From contig CAKSQP010000054.1 in NCBI GenBank assembly GCA_934486965.1, positions 1-9,880 of the forward strand: a stretch of DNA of 9,880 nt, given 5' to 3'. Position 1 is the first letter of the stretch. Every line of letters begins with the position of its first letter. Below are positions 1 to 6,914 of the stretch, in pieces. The DNA comes from an uncultured Eubacteriales bacterium (GTDB taxonomy: Bacteria > Bacillota > Clostridia > Oscillospirales > UBA644). Below the pieces are notes generated by a model. The model had not been told where the DNA came from and did no database searches. It saw only the letters and a list, made by a program, of their open reading frames with translations. A program made the translations under genes and the position numbers.

Positions 1-344
1 TATTTATTGGACAGACCGCAAAGCCGTTCGATTATGTCTTTGGAATGCGTCGCGGTAATATAGTTGCTGCTTAAAACGCCGTCAATCAACATGTGCAGTT
101 CTGAGTCTTCAAAATCTCTGCATTCGAGATAACTTCCGGCTCTGCGCGACTCAATGTCAAATCCCGCTTCCTTCAGCAGTGAAATATTTCTGCTGATAGC
201 CTTTCTTTCAATAACGATACCGTATTCGTTTTCCAACTTTACTGCAATATCCTCCTGAGTAAGGGGATGATCGTAGTCGCTGTAATCCTTAAGGATCTGC
301 CATATTCTTATCAGCGCTAATTTCTTCGGTTCAAAACTTTCCAT
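1..344 (-). CDS. WYL-family HTH transcriptional regulator (N-terminal part, runs off window)
   Basis: The first 114 codons of a gene are visible from an ATG at 344 and continue past position 1. The peptide starts MESFEPKKLALIRIWQILKD. Residues about 10-65 look like a winged helix-turn-helix (LTQEDIAVKLENEYG followed by ERKAISRNISLLKEAGFDI). Residues 66-79 resemble the wing (RRAGSYLEC). Residues 80-114 (ELHMLIDGVLSS, IIERLCGLSNK) match the linker that precedes a WYL domain in Clostridia regulators of this type. These proteins normally reach about 300 residues, so the WYL ligand-sensing part should lie outside the window. The start is supported by a GAGGGG ribosome site 9 nt upstream and an in-frame TGA just before it. 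It has its own promoter (568-596) and sits beyond the terminator of the large operon, so it is transcribed independently. The target genes cannot be inferred here. The family call comes from the HTH plus the linker pattern and is fairly but not fully secure. Confidence 0.75.
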   Translation of the reverse strand, partial: MESFEPKKLALIRIWQILKDYSDYDHPLTQEDIAVKLENEYGIVIERKAISRNISLLKEAGFDIESRRAGSYLECRDFEDSELHMLIDGVLSSNYITATHSKDIIERLCGLSNK

Positions 345-393
345 AAATTTTACCCCTCACTATATTTCTATTACTGCAGACCTGTAACTATAT

Positions 394-504
394 TTATTTT
401 ACATCATATATATGCACCATATTTGGTGCACTGATATTAAATGACACGCTCATGAGTTCCACTGTAACAAGTGATATGTGCATTCTTTTGTGAGTTTTTT
501 TCAT
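394..504 (-). CDS. Possible 36-residue leader peptide upstream of the WYL regulator (doubtful)
   Basis: An ATG at 504 opens a frame of 36 codons ending in TAA at 394, inside the leader of the WYL gene and 49 nt before its start. The product would begin MKKTHKRMHISLVTVELMSV and end MVHIYDVK. It has a basic N-terminus and four internal Met codons. The only Shine-Dalgarno-like sequence (AGGCAG) is weak and rather far from the ATG. The frame spans the 18-bp inverted repeat at 413-430. No family is recognised. A frame of this size can occur by chance in AT-rich DNA, so it is listed only because its place in the leader makes a regulatory peptide conceivable. Confidence 0.15.
   Translation of the reverse strand: MKKTHKRMHISLVTVELMSVSFNISAPNMVHIYDVK
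413..430. repeat. 18-bp inverted repeat, candidate operator
   Basis: TGCACCA-TATT-TGGTGCA is a perfect 7-bp inverted repeat with a 4-base spacer, about 70 bp before the WYL start codon and inside its transcribed leader. A further TGTGCA half-site lies at 477-482, close to five helical turns from the matching arm. A dyad of this size next to a regulator gene fits an autoregulatory operator. The transcript could also fold it into a small hairpin. No terminator-like T-run follows it on the minus strand. Confidence 0.45.
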
Positions 505-567
505 TTTTGCATCTGCCTACAAATGATTTTTCTTCGGAAAAAAGTTGTACTGTTGCTGTTGCGTAAT

Positions 568-596
568 ATTATAGCATAAAAAATTTGCCAAATCAA
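568..596 (-). promoter_or_regulatory. Sigma-A-type promoter for the WYL regulator
   Basis: On the minus strand a -35 box TTGATT (596-591) is followed by exactly 17 bp and a perfect -10 box TATAAT (573-568). The -10 is preceded by TGC, giving the extended TGnTATAAT form. Upstream A- and T-tracts (about 598-640) resemble an UP element. Transcription should start near 561, giving a leader of about 217 nt. Confidence 0.85.
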
Positions 597-650
597 CTAA
601 ATTAACATCATCTTAATTTTTTTAAGTTTTTTACAGAACTGACAGAACAG

Positions 651-690
651 AAAAAAAGGAGCCTGCTATGCAGTAAAGCATAGCAGGCTC
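651..690 (-). terminator. Intrinsic terminator of the regulator-ftsEX-lysS operon
   Basis: A perfect 13-bp stem (GAGCCTGCTATGC at 659-671 pairing with 678-690) encloses a 6-nt loop. On the minus strand it is followed, after one C, by seven T residues (657-651). It lies 53 nt after the lysS stop codon. The + strand side has no T-run, so it acts in one direction only and insulates the WYL gene from read-through. Confidence 0.95.
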
Positions 691-743
691 ACAGAAATTA
701 TGCGATTATGTCTGATTTTGCAGTTTCCTCATATCGGGGAAGA

Positions 744-2720
744 TCAATACAGTTTTGCGCCCGCGGGAATATGCGGATCGACCGTAAGGAGATGCAGTTT
801 TTCTTCGCCGTTTTCGTGATGTACGGCTGAAATTAACATTCCGCAGGAATCAATTCCCATCATGGCTCTCGGCGGCAGATTCGTGATTGCAATGCAGGTC
901 TTGCCGACAAGTTCTTCGGGTTCGTAGTATTCGTGGATACCGCTCAGAATTATTCTGTCGGTGCCTGTTCCGTCGTCAAGAGTGAACTTCAGAAGTTTCT
1001 TGGACTTTTTGACGGCTTCACAGTCCTTGACTTTTACTGCACGGAAATCGGATTTCGAGAAGGTTTCGAAATCGACGAAATCTTCAAACAAAGGCTCGAC
1101 CTGAACATTTGAAAAGTCGATTTTTTCGTCGGCAACCGCAATTTCGGTCTGCGTTTCGGCGGAAGCGACAACGCCCTGATTTGCGGGCTCTGCCGAAACG
1201 GTTTTCTTATCGGAAGAAAGCGGTTTCATAGTCGGGAACAATAAAACGTCTCTTATTGACTCGGTATTTGTAAGGAGCATGACGAGTCTGTCGACGCCTA
1301 TTCCGAGGCCTCCGGTCGGGGGCATACCGTAAGAAAGTGCGTTTAAGAAGTCTTCGTCGACGCCCTGAGCCTCGTCGTCGCCCTGCGCCTTAAGAAGTGC
1401 CTGAGCCTCGAAACGTGCTCTCTGGTCGATCGGGTCGTTGAGTTCGGAAAATGCGTTCGCGTGTTCTCTTCCGACCACAAACAGTTCGAAACGCTCGGTA
1501 TATGCCGGATTTTCGGGCATTCTCTTTGCAAGCGGAGAAATTTCGACGGGGTGGTTTGTTATGAAGGTCGGCTGGATAAGTTTATCTTCAACGAACTCGT
1601 CGAAGAAGAGGTTTAAGATATCGCCCTTCTTATGTCTGTCTTCATATTCGACATGATGTTCTTTTGCGACGGCTTTCGCTTCGTCGTCGGTCTTTATTTC
1701 GTTAAAGTCAACGCCCGCATACTTTTTAACGGCGTCGACCATCGAAAGGCGTTCAAACGGTTTTCCGAGGTCGATTTTGGCATCGCCGTACTGAATTTCG
1801 GTCGTTCCGAGAACCTTTTGAGCGATATATCTTATCATTTCCTCGGTAATATCCATCATGCCGTTATAGTCGGTATACGACTGATAGAGTTCCATAAGGG
1901 TAAATTCGGGGTTATGTTTCGGGTCCATTCCCTCGTTTCTGAAAACTCTGCCTATTTCATAAACTCTGTCGATTCCGCCGACAATAAGGCGTTTTAAGTG
2001 AAGTTCGAGAGCGATACGCAGATAAAGGTCTATATCGAGGGTGTTATGGTGAGTTATAAACGGTCTGGCATTCGCTCCGCCCGCCTCGTTATGAAGAATA
2101 GGAGTCTCAACTTCAAGAAAGCCCTTTTCGTTAAGGAAATTACGCATTTCGGAGATGATTCTCGAACGCTTTACAAAGGTATCCTTGACTTCGGGGTTGA
2201 CGATAAGGTCAACATATCTCTGACGGTAGCGAAGATCCTGATTTGTGAGTCCGTGCCATTTTTCGGGCAGAGGAAGAAGCGATTTCGAAAGCAGTTTTAT
2301 TGATTTTGCGTGAACGGAGATCTCTCCCCTGCGCGTTTTGAAAACAAAACCCGTAATTCCGACGATATCGCCGATATCCCATGTCTTGAAATCGGCAAAG
2401 GAGTCTTCTCCGACGTCGTTTATTCTTACATAGACCTGAATTTTGCCCTTGCCGTCAAGAATGTCGATAAAGTTCGCCTTTCCCATATCGCGCCATGTGA
2501 TTATTCTTCCTGCGATAGAGACGTCCTGATTTTCAAGGGTTTCGAAGTTTGCTTTTATGTCTTCGGAATATGCGGAAACGTCGTAGGTCGTTATCTTAAA
2601 GGGGTCTTTTCCCTCTTTTCTTAAATTTTCAAGTTTTTCTCTTCTTATTCTTACCTGCTCGGAAAGGGCATCCGCCTGTTCCTCTTCGGAAAGTTCGGGA
2701 GTGTTGATCATTTCTTCCAT
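744..2720 (-). CDS. lysS: Lysyl-tRNA synthetase (class II) with C-terminal tRNA-binding domain
   Basis: This enzyme charges tRNA-Lys with lysine using ATP in the cytoplasm. Residues about 66-143 form the N-terminal OB-fold that reads the anticodon. The class II core runs from about 155 to 502, with motif 2 (RVFRNEGMDPKHNPEFTLME, from 258) and motif 3 (GLGIGVDRLVMLL, 471-483). A linker rich in Ala, Thr, Val and Glu (503-546) leads into an added tRNA-binding domain of the MetRS C-terminal/Trbp111 type at about 547-658 (SKSDFRAVKV, LSGIHEYYEPEELVGK, NLPPRAMMGIDSCGMLISA, IPAGAKLY). The protein has 658 residues, against roughly 500 for ordinary bacterial LysRS. The ATG at 2720 has an AGGAG site 7 nt upstream, which overlaps the greA stop codon. 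It is the last gene of the operon and the terminator follows. The greA-lysS pairing is common in Firmicutes. Confidence 0.97.
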   Translation of the reverse strand: MEEMINTPELSEEEQADALSEQVRIRREKLENLRKEGKDPFKITTYDVSAYSEDIKANFETLENQDVSIAGRIITWRDMGKANFIDILDGKGKIQVYVRINDVGEDSFADFKTWDIGDIVGITGFVFKTRRGEISVHAKSIKLLSKSLLPLPEKWHGLTNQDLRYRQRYVDLIVNPEVKDTFVKRSRIISEMRNFLNEKGFLEVETPILHNEAGGANARPFITHHNTLDIDLYLRIALELHLKRLIVGGIDRVYEIGRVFRNEGMDPKHNPEFTLMELYQSYTDYNGMMDITEEMIRYIAQKVLGTTEIQYGDAKIDLGKPFERLSMVDAVKKYAGVDFNEIKTDDEAKAVAKEHHVEYEDRHKKGDILNLFFDEFVEDKLIQPTFITNHPVEISPLAKRMPENPAYTERFELFVVGREHANAFSELNDPIDQRARFEAQALLKAQGDDEAQGVDEDFLNALSYGMPPTGGLGIGVDRLVMLLTNTESIRDVLLFPTMKPLSSDKKTVSAEPANQGVVASAETQTEIAVADEKIDFSNVQVEPLFEDFVDFETFSKSDFRAVKVKDCEAVKKSKKLLKFTLDDGTGTDRIILSGIHEYYEPEELVGKTCIAITNLPPRAMMGIDSCGMLISAVHHENGEEKLHLLTVDPHIPAGAKLY

Positions 2721-2730
2721 TTTATATCTC

Positions 2731-3240
2731 CTATTCGGGCAATCTTATTTTCTTTATCTTTACGGTATAGTTTCCCGCGGGAGTGGTGATTACCACGCTG
2801 CTGCCGAGTTTCTGACCGATAAGCGCTTTTCCGAGAAGGCTCTGGTCGGAAAGTTTTTTCTCAAGAAGGTTTGCTTCGGTGCCGCCGACCATGGTATATT
2901 CGCCCTTGATCTCTTCTTTGATCTCGTCAAGGTCTTCTTTGGGCAGAGTTCCGCCCGCAACGGATATTTCGACGACCGAGCCTATCGAGACGGTGTCTTT
3001 GGAAAGTTCGCTGGTGTTGATGACTTTGGCGTTTTCTATCTGAGCCTCTATCTCAACTATTCTTCCTTCCATTTTCGCCTGTTCTTCTCTTGCGGCGCTG
3101 TATTCGGCGTTTTCCGAAAGGTCGCCGAAATCTTTGGCTATTCTTATCTTCTCCGCTATCTCGTTTCTTCTTGATTTAAGGTCTTTAAGTTCGTCTTCGA
3201 GCTTTTTAAGTCCCTCTTGGGTCAGTATTACATTGCTCAT
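2731..3240 (-). CDS. greA: Transcript cleavage factor GreA
   Basis: GreA inserts its coiled coil into the secondary channel of RNA polymerase and stimulates cleavage of backtracked transcripts. The N-terminal coiled coil spans about residues 8-75. The tip holds the conserved acidic pair in DFGDLSENAEY (Asp40 and Glu43), matching Asp41 and Glu44 of E. coli GreA. The C-terminal FKBP-like domain spans about 82-169 (LLGKALIGQKLGSSV, TPAGNYTVKIKKI). The protein has 169 residues, about ten more than usual. The extra length is a charged insertion near 96-113 (LPKEDLDEIKEEIKG) in the first hairpin of the C-terminal domain. The ATG has an AGGAG site 8 nt upstream. The gene lies 26 nt after the S41 protease stop and its own stop overlaps the lysS ribosome site, so co-transcription is likely. 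Confidence 0.96.
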   Translation of the reverse strand: MSNVILTQEGLKKLEDELKDLKSRRNEIAEKIRIAKDFGDLSENAEYSAAREEQAKMEGRIVEIEAQIENAKVINTSELSKDTVSIGSVVEISVAGGTLPKEDLDEIKEEIKGEYTMVGGTEANLLEKKLSDQSLLGKALIGQKLGSSVVITTPAGNYTVKIKKIRLPE

Positions 3241-3266
3241 CTGAAAGTCTCCTATCTGAAAAATAT

Positions 3267-4448
3267 TTATTGCAAAGTTTTTAATACTTCGATTGCCTTT
3301 TTAAGTTGTGCGTCGGTCGTTTCGTCGGCGGAATAGATATTCACGTCCGTTTCGACATTATAATCGGGAGCGAGCCCCACGCCGTCGTAATTCACACGGG
3401 ATTTCGTCGTATAGGTAAAGGTCGTGAGTTTGACGCCCGACCCGTCGGTCATTCCGACATATTCCTGTCCTACGCCCTTTCCGTAACTTCCGGTTCCTAT
3501 AAGGGGAGACGAATTGAGGTCGCGGAGAGCCGACGAAAAGAGTTCCGCGGCGGAAGCCGAACTTCCGTTGATAAGGACGACGGAAGGCAGGTCGGTAATT
3601 TTATTTCCCGTCGAATATTCGACTTTTTCGCTGTCTTTATAGGAAAGAACGGCAAGAACGTCTTTATCGACAAGCAGGTTAAGCATATTGATGACCGTCG
3701 AATAGTCCCCGCCGGGGTTGTTGCGGACATCATAAATAAAGCCCTTTGCGCCCTGCGAAATGAGGTCTTTCAAAGCCTCTTCGAACTGCGGGAATGTCGT
3801 TTCCGAACTGAATTGGTGTATCCTTATAAATCCTATATCCCCGTCGAGCATTTTATAATCGACGTCGCGGGAAACATACGAACTTCTTTTAACGGAAAAT
3901 TCAAGAAGTTTGCCGTCCCGAAGGACCGTCAGGTCAACGACGCTTCCCTCTTCGCCGAGAAGACTGTTGTAAACGTCCGTATATAATTTTCCGCCGACAG
4001 CGTTTCCGTCGACCGCGGTTATTCTGTCCTCGGTCCGAAGACCTGCACTTTCGGCGGGGCTTCCTCCTATTACGCGGAGGATACGGAGTCCGCTTTCGTC
4101 GACATAAGCAGTCTCGGACGCTTTTATCGTCACTCCGATACCCACATGACTGCCCTTTAAGTCGTTCAAATACTCGCTGTAATAATCTTTATCGAAATAC
4201 TGCGCGTACTTATCGTCAAGGGTCGCGACATAAGCATAGAGAGCGTTCTCGACAGCCTGTTGTTCGTCGAAATCCCTTATCGACTTGCTGTTTATCAGGT
4301 TGTTGAGAATTCTGACTTTTGAGGCAAGAATGTCGACCGAATCGTCGGTAGACGCCGGAAGTCCCGACAAAAAGATAAAGCCTATTACGACAATCGTCGA
4401 AACAAAAGTTATTATCGCGGTAAGAACCACCGCTTTTGATTTTTTCAT
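3267..4448 (-). CDS. S41-family carboxy-terminal processing protease, PDZ-containing, active-site intact
   Basis: This is a membrane-anchored serine protease of the CtpA/CtpB/Prc family, facing the cell exterior. Residues 7-29 are a single hydrophobic segment with Lys before it, acting as signal anchor. A helical N-terminal region (about 35-95) precedes a PDZ domain (about 97-188, GGSPAESAGL). The S41 core (about 195-365) has RNNPGGD at 242-248, the nucleophile in NGSSASAAEL (Ser299) and the base in SYGKGVGQ (Lys324, Gln328). The 25-residue Ser-to-Lys spacing equals that of CtpB. Its ribosome site is weak (only GGA before the ATG). The start lies 3 nt after the stop of the upstream S41 gene and in the same frame, so translational coupling is likely. 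Targets are unknown; envelope hydrolases or their regulators encoded in this operon are plausible by position only. Confidence 0.94.
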   Translation of the reverse strand: MKKSKAVVLTAIITFVSTIVVIGFIFLSGLPASTDDSVDILASKVRILNNLINSKSIRDFDEQQAVENALYAYVATLDDKYAQYFDKDYYSEYLNDLKGSHVGIGVTIKASETAYVDESGLRILRVIGGSPAESAGLRTEDRITAVDGNAVGGKLYTDVYNSLLGEEGSVVDLTVLRDGKLLEFSVKRSSYVSRDVDYKMLDGDIGFIRIHQFSSETTFPQFEEALKDLISQGAKGFIYDVRNNPGGDYSTVINMLNLLVDKDVLAVLSYKDSEKVEYSTGNKITDLPSVVLINGSSASAAELFSSALRDLNSSPLIGTGSYGKGVGQEYVGMTDGSGVKLTTFTYTTKSRVNYDGVGLAPDYNVETDVNIYSADETTDAQLKKAIEVLKTLQ

Positions 4449-4451
4449 ATA

Positions 4452-5654
4452 TTATCCGATCTGTTCTCTTAATTTTGTCAGAGCAAACTGAAGTTGGTCG
4501 TCCTCTTCGTCGGTGAGAGAAGAGAAGATATCTTTTTTCTCTTCGGAAAGTTCGGAGACGAAATTCGGAGCGACGCCCGCGCCGTTGAATTTTTCACCGG
4601 ACGGAAGAATGTATTCATAAGTCGAAAGGTGAATTGCCGAACCGTCGCCGAGAACGATATCGCTCTGTCCGATACCGAGGCCCGCCGTTTTTTCGCCTAC
4701 GACGACAGCGCTTGCGGTGTCACGGAGCGAACCCGAAAAGACTTCCGCAACGCCCGAAGTTTCGGCGTTCTGAATAACGACAAGGGGAACCGCGACGGAT
4801 TTCTCGTCCGAATTGTAAAGTTTCGGCGTCGATGAGGATTTCTCGTTTACGGAAAAGATAATGGCGGACGGCGTGAGCATATCAAGAATCGACGCCGCGC
4901 TGTCGATATCTCCGCTGTAACAGTATCTTACGTCGATAATAAAGCCTTTCACGCCTTTTTCGAGAAGAGAAGTGAACGCCGAAGAGAAACTCTTATAGGT
5001 CGTATTGTCGAATTCGTCGATAAGGATATATCCGACGTCGTTTGATATCAGTCTTGAAGTTACGGTATTCGGAGTATATGCGGTCCTCGTTACGGTTATC
5101 GAAAGGTTCGAGTCGGTGCTTTCCCTGTAAACGGTGAGCGCAACTTCGGTATCGACGGCGCCCGAAAGTTTCTGGACCGAACTGCGGTATCCTCGCTCCG
5201 AAACGGACGTTCCGTCAACGGAAAGAATAACGTCGCCGACTTTGAGTTCGGAAAGTTGCGCGGGAGATCCGTTTTTGATAAAAGTGACTTTAATGCCTTT
5301 AGACTTGTAGTCGTAATCGGTCTTTATACCGATGTCGACGGAGTCTTCGGCGATATAGGACACTTTATAATTATGCTCGTCAAGGTAGTAGGAATATTCG
5401 TCCCCTACTCCGTCGATATATCCCGCGACGGTGCCGTCGATTATGTCGTCGTAGCCGTCGATAGGATCTATCGTTCCGATATAACTTGTCGAAATAATTT
5501 TATTTACGTTATTGAGTTTATTGTAAAGTTGCTGGTTTCTTCCGAGATTTTCAACGACCATACTCAGATAATAGTAGGTTACGATCGCCGTAACGAATGC
5601 AGTCGCGACGATAAGGAAGAATACAGTACCTATTCTTACTCCTTTTTTCTTCAT
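4452..5654 (-). CDS. S41-family PDZ protein lacking the catalytic Ser and Lys (probable pseudoprotease)
   Basis: The protein has the same layout as its downstream neighbour: an N-terminal hydrophobic anchor (about 10-31), a helical segment (38-95), a PDZ domain (about 103-190, NGSPAQLSELKVGDVILSVDG) and an S41 fold (about 200-365). A direct gap-free alignment of the active-site stretch with the neighbour places Gly301 at the catalytic Ser and Leu326 at the catalytic Lys. Only Gln330 is kept. The oxyanion-loop motif RNNPGG has become RYCYSG (243-248). The frame is intact over 400 codons, so this is not gene decay. It could bind peptides or partner with the active protease, but that is inference. 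A caution is that Ser300 and Lys322 lie near the lost positions. The ATG has a strong TAGGAGG site 5 nt upstream, which overlaps the M23 stop codon. Confidence 0.9.
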   Translation of the reverse strand: MKKKGVRIGTVFFLIVATAFVTAIVTYYYLSMVVENLGRNQQLYNKLNNVNKIISTSYIGTIDPIDGYDDIIDGTVAGYIDGVGDEYSYYLDEHNYKVSYIAEDSVDIGIKTDYDYKSKGIKVTFIKNGSPAQLSELKVGDVILSVDGTSVSERGYRSSVQKLSGAVDTEVALTVYRESTDSNLSITVTRTAYTPNTVTSRLISNDVGYILIDEFDNTTYKSFSSAFTSLLEKGVKGFIIDVRYCYSGDIDSAASILDMLTPSAIIFSVNEKSSSTPKLYNSDEKSVAVPLVVIQNAETSGVAEVFSGSLRDTASAVVVGEKTAGLGIGQSDIVLGDGSAIHLSTYEYILPSGEKFNGAGVAPNFVSELSEEKKDIFSSLTDEEDDQLQFALTKLREQIG

Positions 5655-5663
5655 ACAGTCCTC

Positions 5664-6902
5664 CTATCCGTTTATCTTCTTGAGAGAAGAAAAGTCGTTG
5701 CGGTAATTTATATAGTATATCGGGTTTACTGCGGTTCCGCCCTTTGTTATCTTAAAATGCAGATGATTTCCGGTCGCGGCTCCCGTCTTTCCGACAAGGC
5801 CTATCGTGTCGCCCTGTTTGACTTCCTGCCCCGTTTTTACGAGTATCTTGCTCTGGTGGCAATACTGGGTGCTGATATTTCCGCCGTGGTCGATAACGGT
5901 CTTATATCCGCCGCCTGTCGTTACCCAGCCGGCAAAGATGACTTTTCCACTGCCTGCCGCAATTATCGGAGTGCCTGCGGGAGCGGAGATATCAAGAGCG
6001 TCGTGGTAGTCGGTCACGGTCTTGCCGTTGATACGGTAGGTTCTGTAACCGAAATAGGAACTTATCGTCGAAGACGACGGAACGGGCCAGATAAAGTAGT
6101 CGCCGCCCATATATTCTTTCTGCTGATCCATAAGAGCGTCGAGTTGTTTCTGGAACTCGCGTTCAAGACGGCTGAACTCGGCGATATCTTCGGCATAAGA
6201 GTCGATATTGTCTTCAAGGTCGGCGATCGTGCTTTCAAGGGTCGAGACCTTGTCTTTATAGGACGACTGTTTATTTTTCAGTTGGGCGGACGCCGATTTG
6301 TTTTCGGCTATCGCCTGTTCGAGAGTTGCTTTGCTCTGCTTTGTCTCTTCGAGATTTGCCGCCATTTTCTCGACAAGCGAATTGTCGTAGCGGGTCACCG
6401 CCATAACGTAATCGATACGGGTGAGCATATCCGAAAAACTTTCCGCGCCGAGAAGTATTTCAAGGTAGGAAATGTTGCCCTTTTCGTAGTTAAGTCTTAC
6501 TCTTTCACAGTATTTCGCGTAGGAATCGTCGTATTCCGCCTGAAGTTCGTCAATTCTGGTTTCAAGAACTTTTTCGTCTTCGGCAAGGGACGATATGTAA
6601 TCGGAAAGCACTTTCATTTCCGACTCAAGGGAGGATATCTGCTCTTCGAGAAGTTGTTTTGTCTTCAGCGACTGCTGTTTCTGGGATTTTGCCGACGCAA
6701 GTTTCTTTTCGAGGGCATTTTGTTTCTTTTCAAGGTCCGAAAGTTGATTTTTTACGTTGTTTATATCCGAACTTATCGAAGACGCTGAGGTTTTCGCCTG
6801 CGTTTCGACCGTTCCGAAAGGAGAGGTCAGCAAAAACGCGAACATTATAACCGCGATAAATACGGAAACGGAAGAAAGTATTCCTTTGATTTTCTTTGTC
6901 AT
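5664..6902 (-). CDS. Secreted coiled-coil M23 (LytM) murein endopeptidase, likely FtsEX partner
   Basis: Residues 1-36 form a signal peptide (hydrophobic 9-27, likely cleavage after TQA). Two coiled-coil stretches (about 42-135 and 176-265) flank a short non-coiled part (YLEILLGAESFSDMLTRIDY), the layout of EnvC-, CwlO- and PcsB-type proteins controlled by FtsEX. The LytM domain occupies about 295-395. It keeps every metal and catalytic residue: His300 and Asp304 (HDALD), His349 (YCH), and His380 and His382 (HLH). It should therefore cut peptidoglycan cross-links itself, unlike E. coli EnvC, which has a degenerate site and only activates amidases. The Glu that often follows HLHF is Lys384 here. 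The gene lies 12 nt after ftsX, with AAAGGAG immediately after the ftsX stop. The neighbouring ftsEX genes make it the obvious extracellular target of that complex. Confidence 0.95.
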   Translation of the reverse strand: MTKKIKGILSSVSVFIAVIMFAFLLTSPFGTVETQAKTSASSISSDINNVKNQLSDLEKKQNALEKKLASAKSQKQQSLKTKQLLEEQISSLESEMKVLSDYISSLAEDEKVLETRIDELQAEYDDSYAKYCERVRLNYEKGNISYLEILLGAESFSDMLTRIDYVMAVTRYDNSLVEKMAANLEETKQSKATLEQAIAENKSASAQLKNKQSSYKDKVSTLESTIADLEDNIDSYAEDIAEFSRLEREFQKQLDALMDQQKEYMGGDYFIWPVPSSSTISSYFGYRTYRINGKTVTDYHDALDISAPAGTPIIAAGSGKVIFAGWVTTGGGYKTVIDHGGNISTQYCHQSKILVKTGQEVKQGDTIGLVGKTGAATGNHLHFKITKGGTAVNPIYYINYRNDFSSLKKING

Positions 6903-6914
6903 GACGACTCCTTT

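Larger units (their letters stand above)
345..743. other. AT-rich intergenic region between lysS and the WYL regulator
   Basis: These 399 bases separate the end of the large operon from the next gene. Read along the minus strand they hold a short untranslated tail (743-691), an intrinsic terminator (690-651), an A-tract-rich segment (about 640-598) that could act as an UP element, a promoter (596-568), and then a leader of roughly 217 nt before the WYL start. The leader contains an 18-bp inverted repeat (413-430) and a doubtful 36-codon frame (504-394). Base composition is clearly more AT-rich than the flanking genes. I do not recognise a known riboswitch or T-box here. Confidence 0.7.

Noticed and set aside
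514..534. TTTTTC-TTCG-GAAAAA hairpin in the WYL leader as a terminator or attenuator
   Set aside because: The stem has a single G-C pair and no T-run follows it on the minus strand, so it should not stop transcription.
611..636. CTTAA-TTTTT-TTAAG followed by T residues, read as a + strand terminator
   Set aside because: The stem is only five A/T-biased pairs and no + strand gene precedes it. It is better explained as A-tract DNA upstream of the minus-strand promoter.
2683..4555. Shared string CTCTTCGGAAAGTTCGG near the starts or ends of lysS and the upstream S41 gene (about 2683 and 4539), as a possible DNA repeat
   Set aside because: Both copies encode LSEE-type acidic stretches with the same favoured codons, and similarity stops at once outside them. 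This is codon bias, not a mobile or regulatory repeat.
4452..5654. Calling the upstream S41 gene a pseudogene
   Set aside because: There is no frameshift or premature stop, the anchor, PDZ and S41 fold are complete, and the ribosome site is strong. Only the catalytic residues are replaced, which fits a functional pseudoprotease better than decay.
5256..6788. A 510-codon open frame on the + strand, antisense to the M23 and upstream S41 genes
   Set aside because: It is a shadow of codon choice: the minus-strand genes rarely use TTA, CTA or TCA in the matching phase. The translated product has no recognisable domain and is rich in Arg, Val and Phe, and both minus-strand genes have clear motifs, starts and ribosome sites.
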